From contig UBQW01000033.1 in NCBI GenBank assembly GCA_900467745.1, positions 1-64,000 on the forward strand: a DNA stretch of 64,000 bases. Reading direction: 5' to 3'. The notes beneath the pieces are model-generated. The model did not search any database and had not been told where the DNA came from. It worked only from the letters and a program-made list of their open reading frames with translations. Positions 1 to 7,905 of the stretch are shown here, piece by piece. Position numbers and translations under genes: made by a program. Positions within the stretch are counted from its first letter, which is position 1. Each line of letters opens with the position of its first letter. Source of the DNA: Hyphomicrobiales bacterium. Lineage in GTDB: Bacteria; Pseudomonadota; Alphaproteobacteria; Rhizobiales; Rhizobiaceae.

Positions 1-53
1 GTTTCTCACTTCGCCTGACAGGTCTCGTTCGTTCGTGCGCGGAGTCTTCATTA

Positions 54-2447
54 ATGGCGGAGCATTTCACGGCGGTGCATCTGACACCGCTCGACCGCAT
101 CGAGATGAAAGGCGGGGTATTTCGTGCATATCCCGCTCCAGACGGTGACGGATATGTCTTCGAGGAAGTCGGCGGCGCCCAGACGACGGATGAGATGACG
201 GACTTGGAAGTTTTCAAGTTCGTGCAGCGTCGGGCCATGATCGTTCATCGTGGATACTACGCGCATCAGGAGATCAAGAAACGCCGCGAGAGATCGCTCG
301 ATCCTGACATCATCCCGAAGCATATAATGTATCGCGCGAGGATGCTGACGAAGTTCCTTGAGGAATGGGAAGCCGGGCGCCGGCAGAAGACGGTGACCAG
401 CGTCCGAGAGTTCATCGCTGAGTACCAGGCCACCTACGAAGCTCTGCTTCCGGAACCTCGCGCTGGGCAGCCAAAGGTAATCATCGAGACCCATCACTTA
501 GGGACGCCAGATAACTTCATCCGCCTCGTCCGGCGCTTCGAAAAGGGTGGCCGCAGCCCATTTTGCCTGATGTACGGCGGCTCGCCAGCACAAAAGGCAC
601 CCCGTAAACGACGGCTACCCGAAGAGACAAACAGGTTTCTTGATGCGGAGGCGCGGAAGCTCGCCAATTACAAAAGACCGGACATCGCGGCACACTGGGA
701 CGCCATGGTGAAGGACAATGCTGACAGTCCGAAGCCCGTGTTTCTGCCGAAGGAGAGCCGGACGTTTTACAGGCGCGTTGCCGAACAGAAGAGGATGCGG
801 ATCGATCTCGGCCACCTAGGGGAAGCCGCGACACGCGACAAGTATGAGCTCTCGAAGACCGCGAACCGCAAATACGCCCCGCTCGACCGGATCGAAATGG
901 ACGAGGACAAGTTCGACATCATTGCGATGTTGAAGGGTACCCGTCTCTGGAACGTTATCGCTGAGGAAATTCAGGAAGAGATCGTCAAGAGGCGGTTCTG
1001 GGCATCAATTGCGATCGACTGTGGCACGAGATCCATCATGGCTCTCCGCTTTCTGGACTCCGACCCGAAGGGGCGTTCCGCGATCGAGACGCTGCATATG
1101 GCGGTGATGCCAAAGGACGAATACGCCAAAGCTGCCGGTACCAAGGCGCCATGGATCCAGTTCGGCATTCCGCGCGAGGTGGCGACCGATCACGGTGCAG
1201 CCTACCTCGACAATGATTTCCATGAATGCGTTGTGGCACTGTGCGGCAGCCATATCATGCCGCCAGCTGAAACGCCCCGTCTTCGGGGTCGCATCGAACG
1301 CTTTTTCAAGACTGGCAAGAAGTGGCTGAGACTCTTCTCCGGCCAGACGTTTTCAAACCCGATCGTCCGTGGCGGGTACGATTCAGTCGCGAATGCCTCC
1401 ATGGATTTCGAGGAGTCGGCCAAGTGCCTGGTTCGGCTGATTGTGGATGCCTATCATCTCACGGAGCACCGGGGCCTCGGCAATGGGCTAAAGCCAATCG
1501 ACGCCTGGAGCCAGATGACCAGAGACAAACCTGTCGATGCGCTGCTGGATCCAGCGAAGGAAGGCATGATATTCGGATTCCGTGTTGGTACACGAGCGAT
1601 ATCCAGACACGGCGTCGTCTGCCTCGGTATTCCCTACTATCACAGCACTCTCCAGAAGATCATTGAGGACAGTGGCCATGCGCGTGTGCACGTCAGGGCC
1701 AATCCCTACGATCTCGGTGCCATTGGCGTTCGACTTCAGGGCGACACTCGCGTCTTCTGGGTCAACGCGGCAGTGCCCGGCTTCGAAAAAGTTACAGCGA
1801 CCGAATGGGCCGCCATCAAGAAGCGGCTCGATGAGGCGTACTCGCAGCATGACATCGAGGACGCGAAGATTGTCGCACAGGCCAAGAAAGACGTGATGTC
1901 TATAGCGAAAATCGCCGAGGACAAGCACAGCGTAGCTTCTCACATCGTTACCAGCCAGGACTACGAAAACCTCGAGAAAAAAGTGATCCGGGGATACGTG
2001 GTGAGTGGCCGGACGAGACGAGACTTTTCCACCACCGAAGCCGACATGCAAACCTTCCTGATCGACGGCCTAGATCATTCGGAGGACGTCTTCACCATAG
2101 ATCGCGACGATGGCGACGAGCTTCACGGCGGGAAACCGGAGGGCGGCGCCACCCCGGACGGCACTGCGGGCAAAGCAACAGACCCACTCGTCCCAAGCGA
2201 CGGACAATACGATCCAGACAGGTTTGCCCGTCGACGCGCGCAGGATGGCGTCGCTGGCCCCCTGCAGACCCCTGCCCCCAAAAAGGAAACTAAACAGCGC
2301 CCAAAGAAAGAGGAGCCATATCGTATTCCGACCGTCGGCGATCTGATGCGCGGAACGCCGGCAGAGCCGAAAAGCGAGACGACGGGCAAACGGCAGGCAG
2401 GTCGCGTACCAAAATTCAAAGCATACGGAAGTGACGAAGAAGAATGA
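54..2447 (+). CDS. tniA: TniA/TnsB-type DDE transposase
   Basis: This 797-aa protein should catalyse strand transfer at the transposon ends. The retroviral-integrase-like core runs from about residue 275 to 430. D283 (in RIEMDEDKFD) is the likely first acid, D379 (in VATDHG) the second and E415 (in RGRIERFF) the third, giving D-x35-E spacing as in TnsB and Mu-type transposases. A Mu-transposase C-terminal-like region follows. The last 120 residues are charged and proline-rich, which could be the ATPase-contacting tail seen in TnsB (inference). The ATG is preceded by GGAG 10 bases upstream. The last four bases overlap tniB, so translation is probably coupled. Confidence 0.88.
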   Translation: MAEHFTAVHLTPLDRIEMKGGVFRAYPAPDGDGYVFEEVGGAQTTDEMTDLEVFKFVQRRAMIVHRGYYAHQEIKKRRERSLDPDIIPKHIMYRARMLTKFLEEWEAGRRQKTVTSVREFIAEYQATYEALLPEPRAGQPKVIIETHHLGTPDNFIRLVRRFEKGGRSPFCLMYGGSPAQKAPRKRRLPEETNRFLDAEARKLANYKRPDIAAHWDAMVKDNADSPKPVFLPKESRTFYRRVAEQKRMRIDLGHLGEAATRDKYELSKTANRKYAPLDRIEMDEDKFDIIAMLKGTRLWNVIAEEIQEEIVKRRFWASIAIDCGTRSIMALRFLDSDPKGRSAIETLHMAVMPKDEYAKAAGTKAPWIQFGIPREVATDHGAAYLDNDFHECVVALCGSHIMPPAETPRLRGRIERFFKTGKKWLRLFSGQTFSNPIVRGGYDSVANASMDFEESAKCLVRLIVDAYHLTEHRGLGNGLKPIDAWSQMTRDKPVDALLDPAKEGMIFGFRVGTRAISRHGVVCLGIPYYHSTLQKIIEDSGHARVHVRANPYDLGAIGVRLQGDTRVFWVNAAVPGFEKVTATEWAAIKKRLDEAYSQHDIEDAKIVAQAKKDVMSIAKIAEDKHSVASHIVTSQDYENLEKKVIRGYVVSGRTRRDFSTTEADMQTFLIDGLDHSEDVFTIDRDDGDELHGGKPEGGATPDGTAGKATDPLVPSDGQYDPDRFARRRAQDGVAGPLQTPAPKKETKQRPKKEEPYRIPTVGDLMRGTPAEPKSETTGKRQAGRVPKFKAYGSDEEE

Positions 2448-3520
2448 GCATAGCATCTATCATTCGGGAGAAGCCCGAGTTCGAGGGCCAAAAGGACCCC
2501 AATGTCCAGCTGGTTGCGGCGAGCGTAGGACGCAGTCTCGATGACAAGAACCGTCGCATCATGGAAACCATGAAGCGCGTGAAGTCCGCCTACCTGCCCA
2601 CCAGCAACGACCAGATCTCGGACATCCCTTTTACTCGCATGAAGCGGGCTATTGCCGGGATGGATCAGGAAACCTTCGCCGCGTCCATTTTCGCCGAGTC
2701 GGGCGTCGGCAAGTCCACGCACGTGCTGCAGCGGCTCAAGGACGATGCCGCCTTCGAACCAGTTCCAGACGGCTATGGGAACTTCCTTCACCCGGTCCTG
2801 TATATCGAAGCCCCTCAGAAGGCCTCGGTTACGGACTTAGGCGAGACGATGTTGCAGGCGATGGGCTATCCCATCGCGGGCCGCAAGTCCGAGAACCAGA
2901 TAATCAAGGACGTCAGGAGATTTCTGAAGCGCCGCGGGACGCGGGTCGTGATCATAGACGAGTTCCAGCATGTACTCGACGCACCGAAAATAAAGGGGGC
3001 GACCCATGTTGCCGACGCCATCAAGAACCTTCTTCAAGGCGACCGCAGCTGGCCTATTTTCATAGTTCTTGTCGGTCTGCCCGAAATTAAGGACATCCAG
3101 CTTCGCGACCCCAAGGATCAAATGCTCCGACGCGTCGACGACTTCCCTTTGGTAGACCTGACGCTCAAGGACGACGGCAAGATGATCGCCGAACTGATTC
3201 TTGAATTGGTCGTAAATCGTGCTGGCCTCCGTATGTCGGAGAAGGTCGTCGTCGACTTCATCGAGCGCCTGATGTGGGGCTGCCACTTCCGCTTCGGCAT
3301 GGTGATGAAGCTGATCTATCACGCTATCGAGGACGCCCTCGAGAACGATGACAAAGTTCTTAACAGCCAGCACTGGGAAGAGGGATATCGGCGTCTCGTC
3401 AACGGGGGCTACGACGCCGACGAGAATGTAATGGCCGCAGGCGTGGACTGGCGGAAAATCTATCGGCCGATCAACCGGAAGGGAGCGTTCGGTCCCCTGT
3501 CTCCGATGTCAACGAAGTAG
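2444..3520 (+). CDS. tniB: TniB/TnsC-type AAA+ transposition ATPase
   Basis: The 358-aa protein is a transposition regulator of the TniB/TnsC family, which links the target selector to the transposase. A Walker A loop AESGVGKST lies at residues 84-92 and a Walker B strand RVVIIDEFQHV at about 167-177. A strand ending LVGLPEI is the expected sensor region. The family assembles ATP-dependent filaments or rings on target DNA (known from TnsC), so that role is inferred here. The start overlaps the tniA stop and the frame is intact, so the gene appears functional. Confidence 0.88.
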   Translation: MSIASIIREKPEFEGQKDPNVQLVAASVGRSLDDKNRRIMETMKRVKSAYLPTSNDQISDIPFTRMKRAIAGMDQETFAASIFAESGVGKSTHVLQRLKDDAAFEPVPDGYGNFLHPVLYIEAPQKASVTDLGETMLQAMGYPIAGRKSENQIIKDVRRFLKRRGTRVVIIDEFQHVLDAPKIKGATHVADAIKNLLQGDRSWPIFIVLVGLPEIKDIQLRDPKDQMLRRVDDFPLVDLTLKDDGKMIAELILELVVNRAGLRMSEKVVVDFIERLMWGCHFRFGMVMKLIYHAIEDALENDDKVLNSQHWEEGYRRLVNGGYDADENVMAAGVDWRKIYRPINRKGAFGPLSPMSTK

Positions 3521-3532
3521 AAAGAGTCAGCA

Positions 3533-5371
3533 ATGTTTCGGGTGCCCCTTTTCGATGACGAAAGCTTGACAAGCTACTGCTCTCGCCTCGCGGCTGCGAA
3601 TGCGACGACAGCGACAGATTTTTGCAAGGATATGGGGTTCCGGTTCCAAGACGTCATTGATGGGTCCGAAAATGCGATCCGGGAACTCGCAGAGTACGGT
3701 GCGATTCCAGTAGTCCGCTTGCACGCGGCGTCTGCTCGGGAGACAGCGAATGGCCTCGAGGTGCAGGGCGAAGTTTTCCCGAGAAAGAACTACCCTCGCA
3801 CACGAATGCGTATATGTCCGGACTGCTTTCGGGCGGATGACGGCGCCACCGACCGATTACCAGAAGCTAGGCGCTACATGCGCCGCATCTGGGCGCTGCG
3901 ATTTCTGCGGACATGCCCCCTGCATCAGCGTCCGATCATCGATCTCGGACCCAGCCCACTAAACTCTCCTCGCAATCACGATTTTGTCGAGAGTCACGGG
4001 GAGTTATTCGATGAGCTGCGTCATGCGCTAGCCGATAACTCAACCAGGGCAACATCCGACTTCGAACACTTTATCGTTAGAAGGTTGAGCGGTCACCGAA
4101 CCGACGGTGAGCTCCTGAACGATATGCCCTTGAACCACGGCGCTTACCTCTGTGAACTCATGGGATCAGTCAGGCTGTTTGGAGGCGATGTCGTTGAAAC
4201 CGACTTGAGCGAAGGACAGCTTTGGGAAGCTGCCAATGACGGATACGAGTTTCTCAGGCATGGTGAGAGCGGATTGAGACAGTTTCAGGACATCATGCAT
4301 TCCCGGCATGCGGTCATTAGCCCAGACGACGGAGGGCGGAAGCTGTATGGTCGCATGTACTCGATCCTTGCTCGTCTTGTTGACCCGGCCTGGGACAGGG
4401 TCAAGCATTTGATGCGAACCCATGCATTCGATACGCTCCCACTGGCAAAGGTTGCCGAAATTTTCGGCCGCCGGACGGAGTCAAATTATCTGTCAGACAA
4501 CGATCTTCGGACAATGACCGCGGTGCGACCTGGCCATATCCGGAAAATGGCTGTCGCCAGTGGACTGCTCGACCCGTCGTTGCTCACTGGCGGGGCGATT
4601 CACCGGGATGTTGCTCTCAAGGTTCTCGCTTTGCTGGACGATTGGCTCCTGCCTACCGAGGCTGCCAGTCTGCTCGGGGTGACCTATCCAAACTTCAAGC
4701 GCTACCGGGACGCCGGTATGTTCCTCCCGGCATTGACGTCTGGGAACGGCGTTGCAATCAACGAACGGCACTCGCGCCGTGAAATCGAGAGCTATCTCGA
4801 TCAGATCCGCCGCAAGGCAAACACTGTTGTTGATGCAGGTGAACTCAAGTCAATTATCGCGACCTCCAAATCCATTGGATGCAAACTCACTGACATCGTA
4901 GGTCTCCTCCATACCGACCAGTTGACAACTGTTGCATGGGACAAATCCAAGGTTGGTTTGGCGGCGTTCTTGGTCGATCCGGCTGAAGTCGCGGACAGCG
5001 TTCTCGTGGACAATAACACGGGCATCTCCGCACACCAGCTTGGTAAGTTGTGGCATATGTCACGGGAAGTACCATTGGGTCTTGTAAGCTGCGGAGCCCT
5101 CGCCACCACGTCAGATGTCGGCGTCCGGTTCAGGGGCACACAGCGATTTATTCTGCGCAGCGATGCCGAGGCATTTCAGGCAAGGTGCATCACATTCACT
5201 AACGCTATGCAGGAGTTCGGCGCTACAAAGAAGAGGGTCCGCGAAGCAATCCGCGTGGCCAACCTATCTCCCCTCTATCCGTACCAGGACGTAAGAGCAT
5301 TGTTCTATGATCGACGCGCTCTTGAAAATGCGTTGCGTCAGCTCGAGGGCAAAGCCGCTCCTTCTGAGTGA
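3533..5371 (+). CDS. tniQ: TniQ/TnsD-type target-site selector, long form
   Basis: The 612-aa protein has a TniQ domain at its N-terminus, starting with the typical FRVPLFDDESLTSYCSRL segment, and zinc-finger motifs CPDC (95-98) and CPLH (128-131). It is longer than the roughly 400-aa TniQ of Tn5053 and nearer to TnsD-like proteins. Two stretches near the C-terminus, encoded at about 4640-4810 and 5020-5190, resemble HTH modules of the excisionase type (a helix pair such as PTEAASLLGVTYPNFKRY, then a wing and a further helix). This suggests sequence-specific target binding. Its position next to the right end and downstream of tniAB fits a complete transposition operon. Confidence 0.85.
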   Translation: MFRVPLFDDESLTSYCSRLAAANATTATDFCKDMGFRFQDVIDGSENAIRELAEYGAIPVVRLHAASARETANGLEVQGEVFPRKNYPRTRMRICPDCFRADDGATDRLPEARRYMRRIWALRFLRTCPLHQRPIIDLGPSPLNSPRNHDFVESHGELFDELRHALADNSTRATSDFEHFIVRRLSGHRTDGELLNDMPLNHGAYLCELMGSVRLFGGDVVETDLSEGQLWEAANDGYEFLRHGESGLRQFQDIMHSRHAVISPDDGGRKLYGRMYSILARLVDPAWDRVKHLMRTHAFDTLPLAKVAEIFGRRTESNYLSDNDLRTMTAVRPGHIRKMAVASGLLDPSLLTGGAIHRDVALKVLALLDDWLLPTEAASLLGVTYPNFKRYRDAGMFLPALTSGNGVAINERHSRREIESYLDQIRRKANTVVDAGELKSIIATSKSIGCKLTDIVGLLHTDQLTTVAWDKSKVGLAAFLVDPAEVADSVLVDNNTGISAHQLGKLWHMSREVPLGLVSCGALATTSDVGVRFRGTQRFILRSDAEAFQARCITFTNAMQEFGATKKRVREAIRVANLSPLYPYQDVRALFYDRRALENALRQLEGKAAPSE

Positions 5372-5489
5372 CAAGTTTGACTCCAAGGGACGTGAGGCGC
5401 CAAAGCTCCAACATTGTCCCACACAACGCCGCCCATTGATCCAGCTTTGCGATCAACCCGGATTGGCCGGTAGGCTCCTCGATATCAAA

Positions 5490-5592
5490 TGACACTAAGC
5501 AATAAATTCGATGGCAATCTTATTGTCATGGTAGCTGTTGAATTTACACGATATTATCGGTTATCCGGTGGCATAGTTTGTGTCATCGCACA
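5490..5592. repeat. Putative transposon right end with transposase-binding repeats
   Basis: Three copies of ATGACA followed by an A/T-rich tail are visible: TGACA at 5490-5494 (top strand), and TGTCA at 5524-5528 and 5581-5585 (ATGACAATAAG and ATGACACAAAC on the bottom strand). Read inward from 5592, the end would be TGT-N4-TGACA. This spacing resembles the published ends of other TnsB-type elements, where short repeats containing TGACA bind the transposase. The assignment is inferred from pattern only. A further TGACA sits at the tniQ stop, and another at 16-20 ahead of tniA. Confidence 0.5.
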
Positions 5593-5597
5593 CTAAT

Positions 5598-5637
5598 TAA
5601 AAAGGCCGTCCGCTTATCCAAGCGGGCGGCCTTTTCC
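5598..5637 (-). terminator. Rho-independent terminator of the BON-domain gene
   Basis: A 12-bp stem with one G.T pair (GGCCGTCCGCTT / AAGCGGGCGGCC at 5604-5632) encloses a 4-base loop. On the minus strand it is followed by a run of five T. It lies 25 bases past the stop of the minus-strand BON gene and directly abuts the predicted transposon end. Confidence 0.75.
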
Positions 5638-5659
5638 GTTGTAGGCAGGGCGCAAATTA

Positions 5660-6145
5660 TCAATGCGCATCGACTCCCGTCGTGTGCAGCCTGTTCCTCA
5701 CATGGTGGACGCCATCGACGGAGGACGCGGCGAGTTCGACCTTGCGAGCGATCCCTATGGTCTCGACGGAGCCTTCGACCGTGACGACATGGCCGTCGGC
5801 GTGGACCTCGATGCTGTCGATGTCGACTTCGGGGACATTCTCGATGTTTTCGGTAACCCGTGCTTCGAGATCGTCGCTGTTATCGCGGTCAATCGTGTCG
5901 GCGCGGAGAGAGTCTTTCAGGCGGTTCTCGTTGCCATCGCGGTCTATGCCGTCGATGCGGAAGCCTGGATTGTCGCTGCTGTCGAAATTGGCGGGTGTTT
6001 CGCCATAGGCTCGATTTTCAGGCGCCGTGGACGCGGCGTCCGGTGTATCCGCATAGGGCCAGCCGTCGTCGATATTGCGCTCTTCGAAATCACGATAGTC
6101 CTCGCTGCGCGACAGCGGCTTCTTTCCATCATCGTTGATTGGCAT
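5660..6145 (-). CDS. BON-domain protein
   Basis: This is a 161-aa acidic protein. The N-terminal 85 residues are low-complexity and rich in D, E, N and P, and probably disordered. The C-terminal 65 residues form a BON domain (pattern LEARVTENIENVPEVD, then VTVEGSV, then AASSVDGVHHVRN). BON domains are thought to bind membranes or lipids, and many rhizobial BON proteins of this size are envelope-stress-related, but no signal peptide is visible here. AAGGAG stands 8 bases before the ATG. The gene ends at a strong terminator that now borders the transposon. Confidence 0.75.
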   Translation of the reverse strand: MPINDDGKKPLSRSEDYRDFEERNIDDGWPYADTPDAASTAPENRAYGETPANFDSSDNPGFRIDGIDRDGNENRLKDSLRADTIDRDNSDDLEARVTENIENVPEVDIDSIEVHADGHVVTVEGSVETIGIARKVELAASSVDGVHHVRNRLHTTGVDAH

Positions 6146-6331
6146 CGATCTTCTCCTTCAGCGTGTTTTCAAACAACGCCCAAGGGGCCAGATGGTTCGC
6201 CATTTATGTCTGGCATCTTACGGCCGACACAACCTACGTAGCGGCGATGCGCTACCTTTGATTGCAGTCAGTTCGTGGAAACGCGCGGAGGAATAGCCTA
6301 GCCCTGTTGTGTCAAAGCTAGGGAGGGAAAC

Positions 6332-6514
6332 ATGGCGAGTTGTAAGGCAAGCAATGGTGATATCTGGGAGATCTACCAAACGAATGGTCAGTGGCACTGG
6401 CGGCGCACGGCGCCAAACGGTCGGATCGTTGGCGCGTCGACGGAAGGCTATAACAATCGAAGCGACTGCATCGCCAATGCCCAGCGCAACGGCATGACCT
6501 GCAACCCGGTCTGA
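6332..6514 (+). CDS. DUF1508 (YegP-like) small protein
   Basis: The 60-aa protein carries one DUF1508 repeat: a strand WEIYQTNGQWHWRRTAPNGR, then the segment ending in YNNRSDCIANAQRN. E. coli YegP has two such repeats; single-repeat forms are common. The function is not known. The start is supported by GGGAGGGAAAC directly before the ATG. The gene stands alone, with a GC-rich hairpin (GCGCGCG arms, 6540-6565) after it. Confidence 0.8.
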   Translation: MASCKASNGDIWEIYQTNGQWHWRRTAPNGRIVGASTEGYNNRSDCIANAQRNGMTCNPV

Positions 6515-6575
6515 CTGCGCTTTCACAGAATTCGATGAGGCGCGCGACTGCATATTGGCGCGCGCCCTTCAGCCG

Positions 6576-6755
6576 TTAGCGGACGGCTTTTTGCTCCACA
6601 CCCGTGGCAGGCGCCGCAGACAACGGCACGTCATCGGCCACTTCCTGCGCGACGGCGGAGAGGTCGAGATTGCCCCAGATGGATTTTTCCTTGCTGCGAT
6701 CGGTACGGCGGGAAGTCTTGATTTCAACAACGAACGGCTTCGATTGAGCGCGCAT
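6576..6755 (-). CDS. Small basic protein of 59 aa, unassigned
   Basis: This reading frame begins MRAQSKPFVVEIKTSRRTDR and continues with a SIWGNLDLSAVAQEV-like segment. AGGA lies 7 bases ahead of the ATG. The pattern (basic FVVEIK-SRR stretch, then IWG-L-DL) reminds me of small rhizobial proteins annotated near SyrB-like regulators, but I cannot confirm the family. The third-base GC bias looks like that of real genes here. It shares the convergent hairpin at 6540-6565 with the DUF1508 gene. No function is proposed. Confidence 0.55.
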   Translation of the reverse strand: MRAQSKPFVVEIKTSRRTDRSKEKSIWGNLDLSAVAQEVADDVPLSAAPATGVEQKAVR

Positions 6756-7256
6756 GTGATTCCTACTGAAAAGCGTTGAACGAATCCATCAACGCAGCGA
6801 GCCTATGAAGCGTTCCCTCGCCGCGCAAGCGCATTCGGCGTCGCATCCCCTGACCTCGGCTGCCATATACAGCCTCAAGTCAGCCACGGGCAAAATTCAC
6901 GCTCATGACGCGAGCCGATGAGGGCGCTGCTACCGTTTTTTTGTCGCGACGGGCAGCCATGCAAAATTGTTTCAGGAAAATCCTTGAAGGAACAATCAAT
7001 GTCGACTAGGTAGCACCTCGCCGAACGTGATGGCGTCCCAGCTCAGGCTTCGACGGCGTTCAATCGGCCACCTTTTCCTACTCGTGTAGAGGCACCGGCG
7101 GCGGCCCCTGGTCGCTTATCGATCGTTTGATCGGCAGCCGGTTTGCAAACAAAATATCAGCGTGCGGATGGCACCTGGACAGCGGAACGGCCGATCAACA
7201 TCGCTCGCTTCGACGGCTAGGGAGTCGCTGACGCCAAGGAATGAAAAAGACTGCGA
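6756..7256. other. 500-base stretch without a convincing gene
   Basis: I see no supported gene here. A 38-codon frame starts at 6805 and a 16-codon frame at 6959, but neither has a ribosome-binding site. The stretch has a lower GC content than its neighbours in places (about 6890-7010) and includes a run of seven T near 6938. It may be decayed accessory DNA. Confidence 0.4.
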
Positions 7257-7583
7257 ATGACCATTAAAGAGCGTTTTCTGAAACAGCAGCATGCCTGGAT
7301 GATCGGCGCATGCTACTCCCGCAAACACCCCGATTTTCATCGCTACGGCGGTGTCGATGTCGCCGTTTCTCCCCGCTGGAAAGAGTGTCTCGACACGTTC
7401 ATGAACGACATGATCGACACCCTGCCCCGCAGCCTGTCCGAGCGCCGCCTGGCGCTGCGCAATCCGCGCCGGCCGTTCGAGCCCGGCAATGTCGAGTGGA
7501 TCTTCGTCAGCAAGCACCGCGGTCTGCGCGCGCCTGACGGCACCCGGCCCGAACTGCCCGAGGCGCGCCTGCGCCGCGCTTGA
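7257..7583 (+). CDS. HNH-endonuclease-like relic protein
   Basis: The 108-aa product carries, in order, the landmarks of a common phage/mobile HNH-associated domain: CYSRKHPDFHRYGG, then SPRWKECLDTFMNDM, then FEPGNVEWI. These match the family pattern CYNPKHPDFHRYGGRG, RW-x-F-x-FL-DMG, YEPGNCRWAT. The central SLDRIDN catalytic segment of that family is replaced by an unrelated arginine-rich stretch, so nuclease activity is doubtful. No good ribosome-binding site precedes the ATG. A strong terminator follows. The homology is from memory of the family and not from a search. Confidence 0.55.
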   Translation: MTIKERFLKQQHAWMIGACYSRKHPDFHRYGGVDVAVSPRWKECLDTFMNDMIDTLPRSLSERRLALRNPRRPFEPGNVEWIFVSKHRGLRAPDGTRPELPEARLRRA

Positions 7584-7602
7584 TCCGTTTCAAGCGACTG
7601 AT

Positions 7603-7652
7603 TATCGCCGGCTGGCGGGGCTTTCTTGCTCTCCAGCCGGCGAATTTGTTTT
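7603..7652. terminator. Bidirectional terminator
   Basis: A perfect 10-bp stem (CGCCGGCTGG at 7606-7615, CCAGCCGGCG at 7633-7642) is followed on the plus strand by AATTTGTTTT. It sits between the convergent HNH-like gene and the small membrane protein gene and can serve both. Confidence 0.65.
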
Positions 7653-7661
7653 GGGCGCCGC

Positions 7662-7862
7662 TTAGCGCCTGCCGGGCAGGCTCTTGGTCAGCACGATCAG
7701 AATGAGGCCGATGGCAACGGCAAGCGCGCCCCAATAGATCCAGGGTGTCTGGTCGATCATGAAGCTTTCGGCCGGATACGGAAAATAGCCGCTGCCCTGC
7801 CCCATCCAGATCAGACCGGCCAGGATCAACAAGCCTTCAAGACCATAGACCAGCTTCACCAT
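7662..7862 (-). CDS. Small two-helix membrane protein
   Basis: The 66-aa protein has two predicted membrane helices: an N-terminal one (LVYGLEGLLILAGLIWMG) and a C-terminal one (IYWGALAVAIGLILIVL), ending in KSLPGRR. The ATG is chosen because GGAGGA lies 7 bases upstream; an in-frame GTG five codons earlier would overlap that site. The gene is downstream of an SDR gene on the same strand with a 43-base gap, so the two may be co-transcribed. The function is unknown. Confidence 0.6.
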   Translation of the reverse strand: MVKLVYGLEGLLILAGLIWMGQGSGYFPYPAESFMIDQTPWIYWGALAVAIGLILIVLTKSLPGRR

Positions 7863-7905
7863 CACATCTTCCTCCACGGCGTCATGTTCATGCTGGAGCG
7901 TGAGC

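Larger units (their letters stand above)
1..5592 (+). mobile_element. Tn7-like (TniABQ) transposon, right part, left end outside window
   Basis: Three co-oriented genes encode a DDE transposase (TniA/TnsB type), an AAA+ ATPase (TniB/TnsC type) and a TniQ/TnsD-type target selector. tniA and tniB overlap by ATGA, and tniQ starts 12 bases after tniB. About 220 bases after tniQ the sequence shows three ATGACA-type repeats, and it ends at a putative terminal triplet ACA at 5590-5592 (TGT read inward), followed by a chromosomal terminator and a BON-domain gene. No resolvase gene or obvious res site follows tniQ, unlike Tn5053/Tn402. No Cas gene or CRISPR repeat is visible. The exact right end is inferred; the left end, any cargo and any tnsA-like gene would lie before base 1. 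Confidence 0.75.

Noticed and set aside
1..53. End of an upstream gene at the window start
   Set aside because: A frame ends in TGA at 16-18, but 15 bases of coding sequence are too short to call; TGACA there could as well be a transposase-binding repeat.
1..5592. Possibility that the transposon is CRISPR-associated (CAST)
   Set aside because: No cas gene, repeat array or crRNA-like sequence is visible in the part within the window. The upstream part is unseen, so this cannot be excluded.
6805..6921. A 38-codon frame in the gene-poor stretch
   Set aside because: It has no good ribosome-binding site and no recognisable features.
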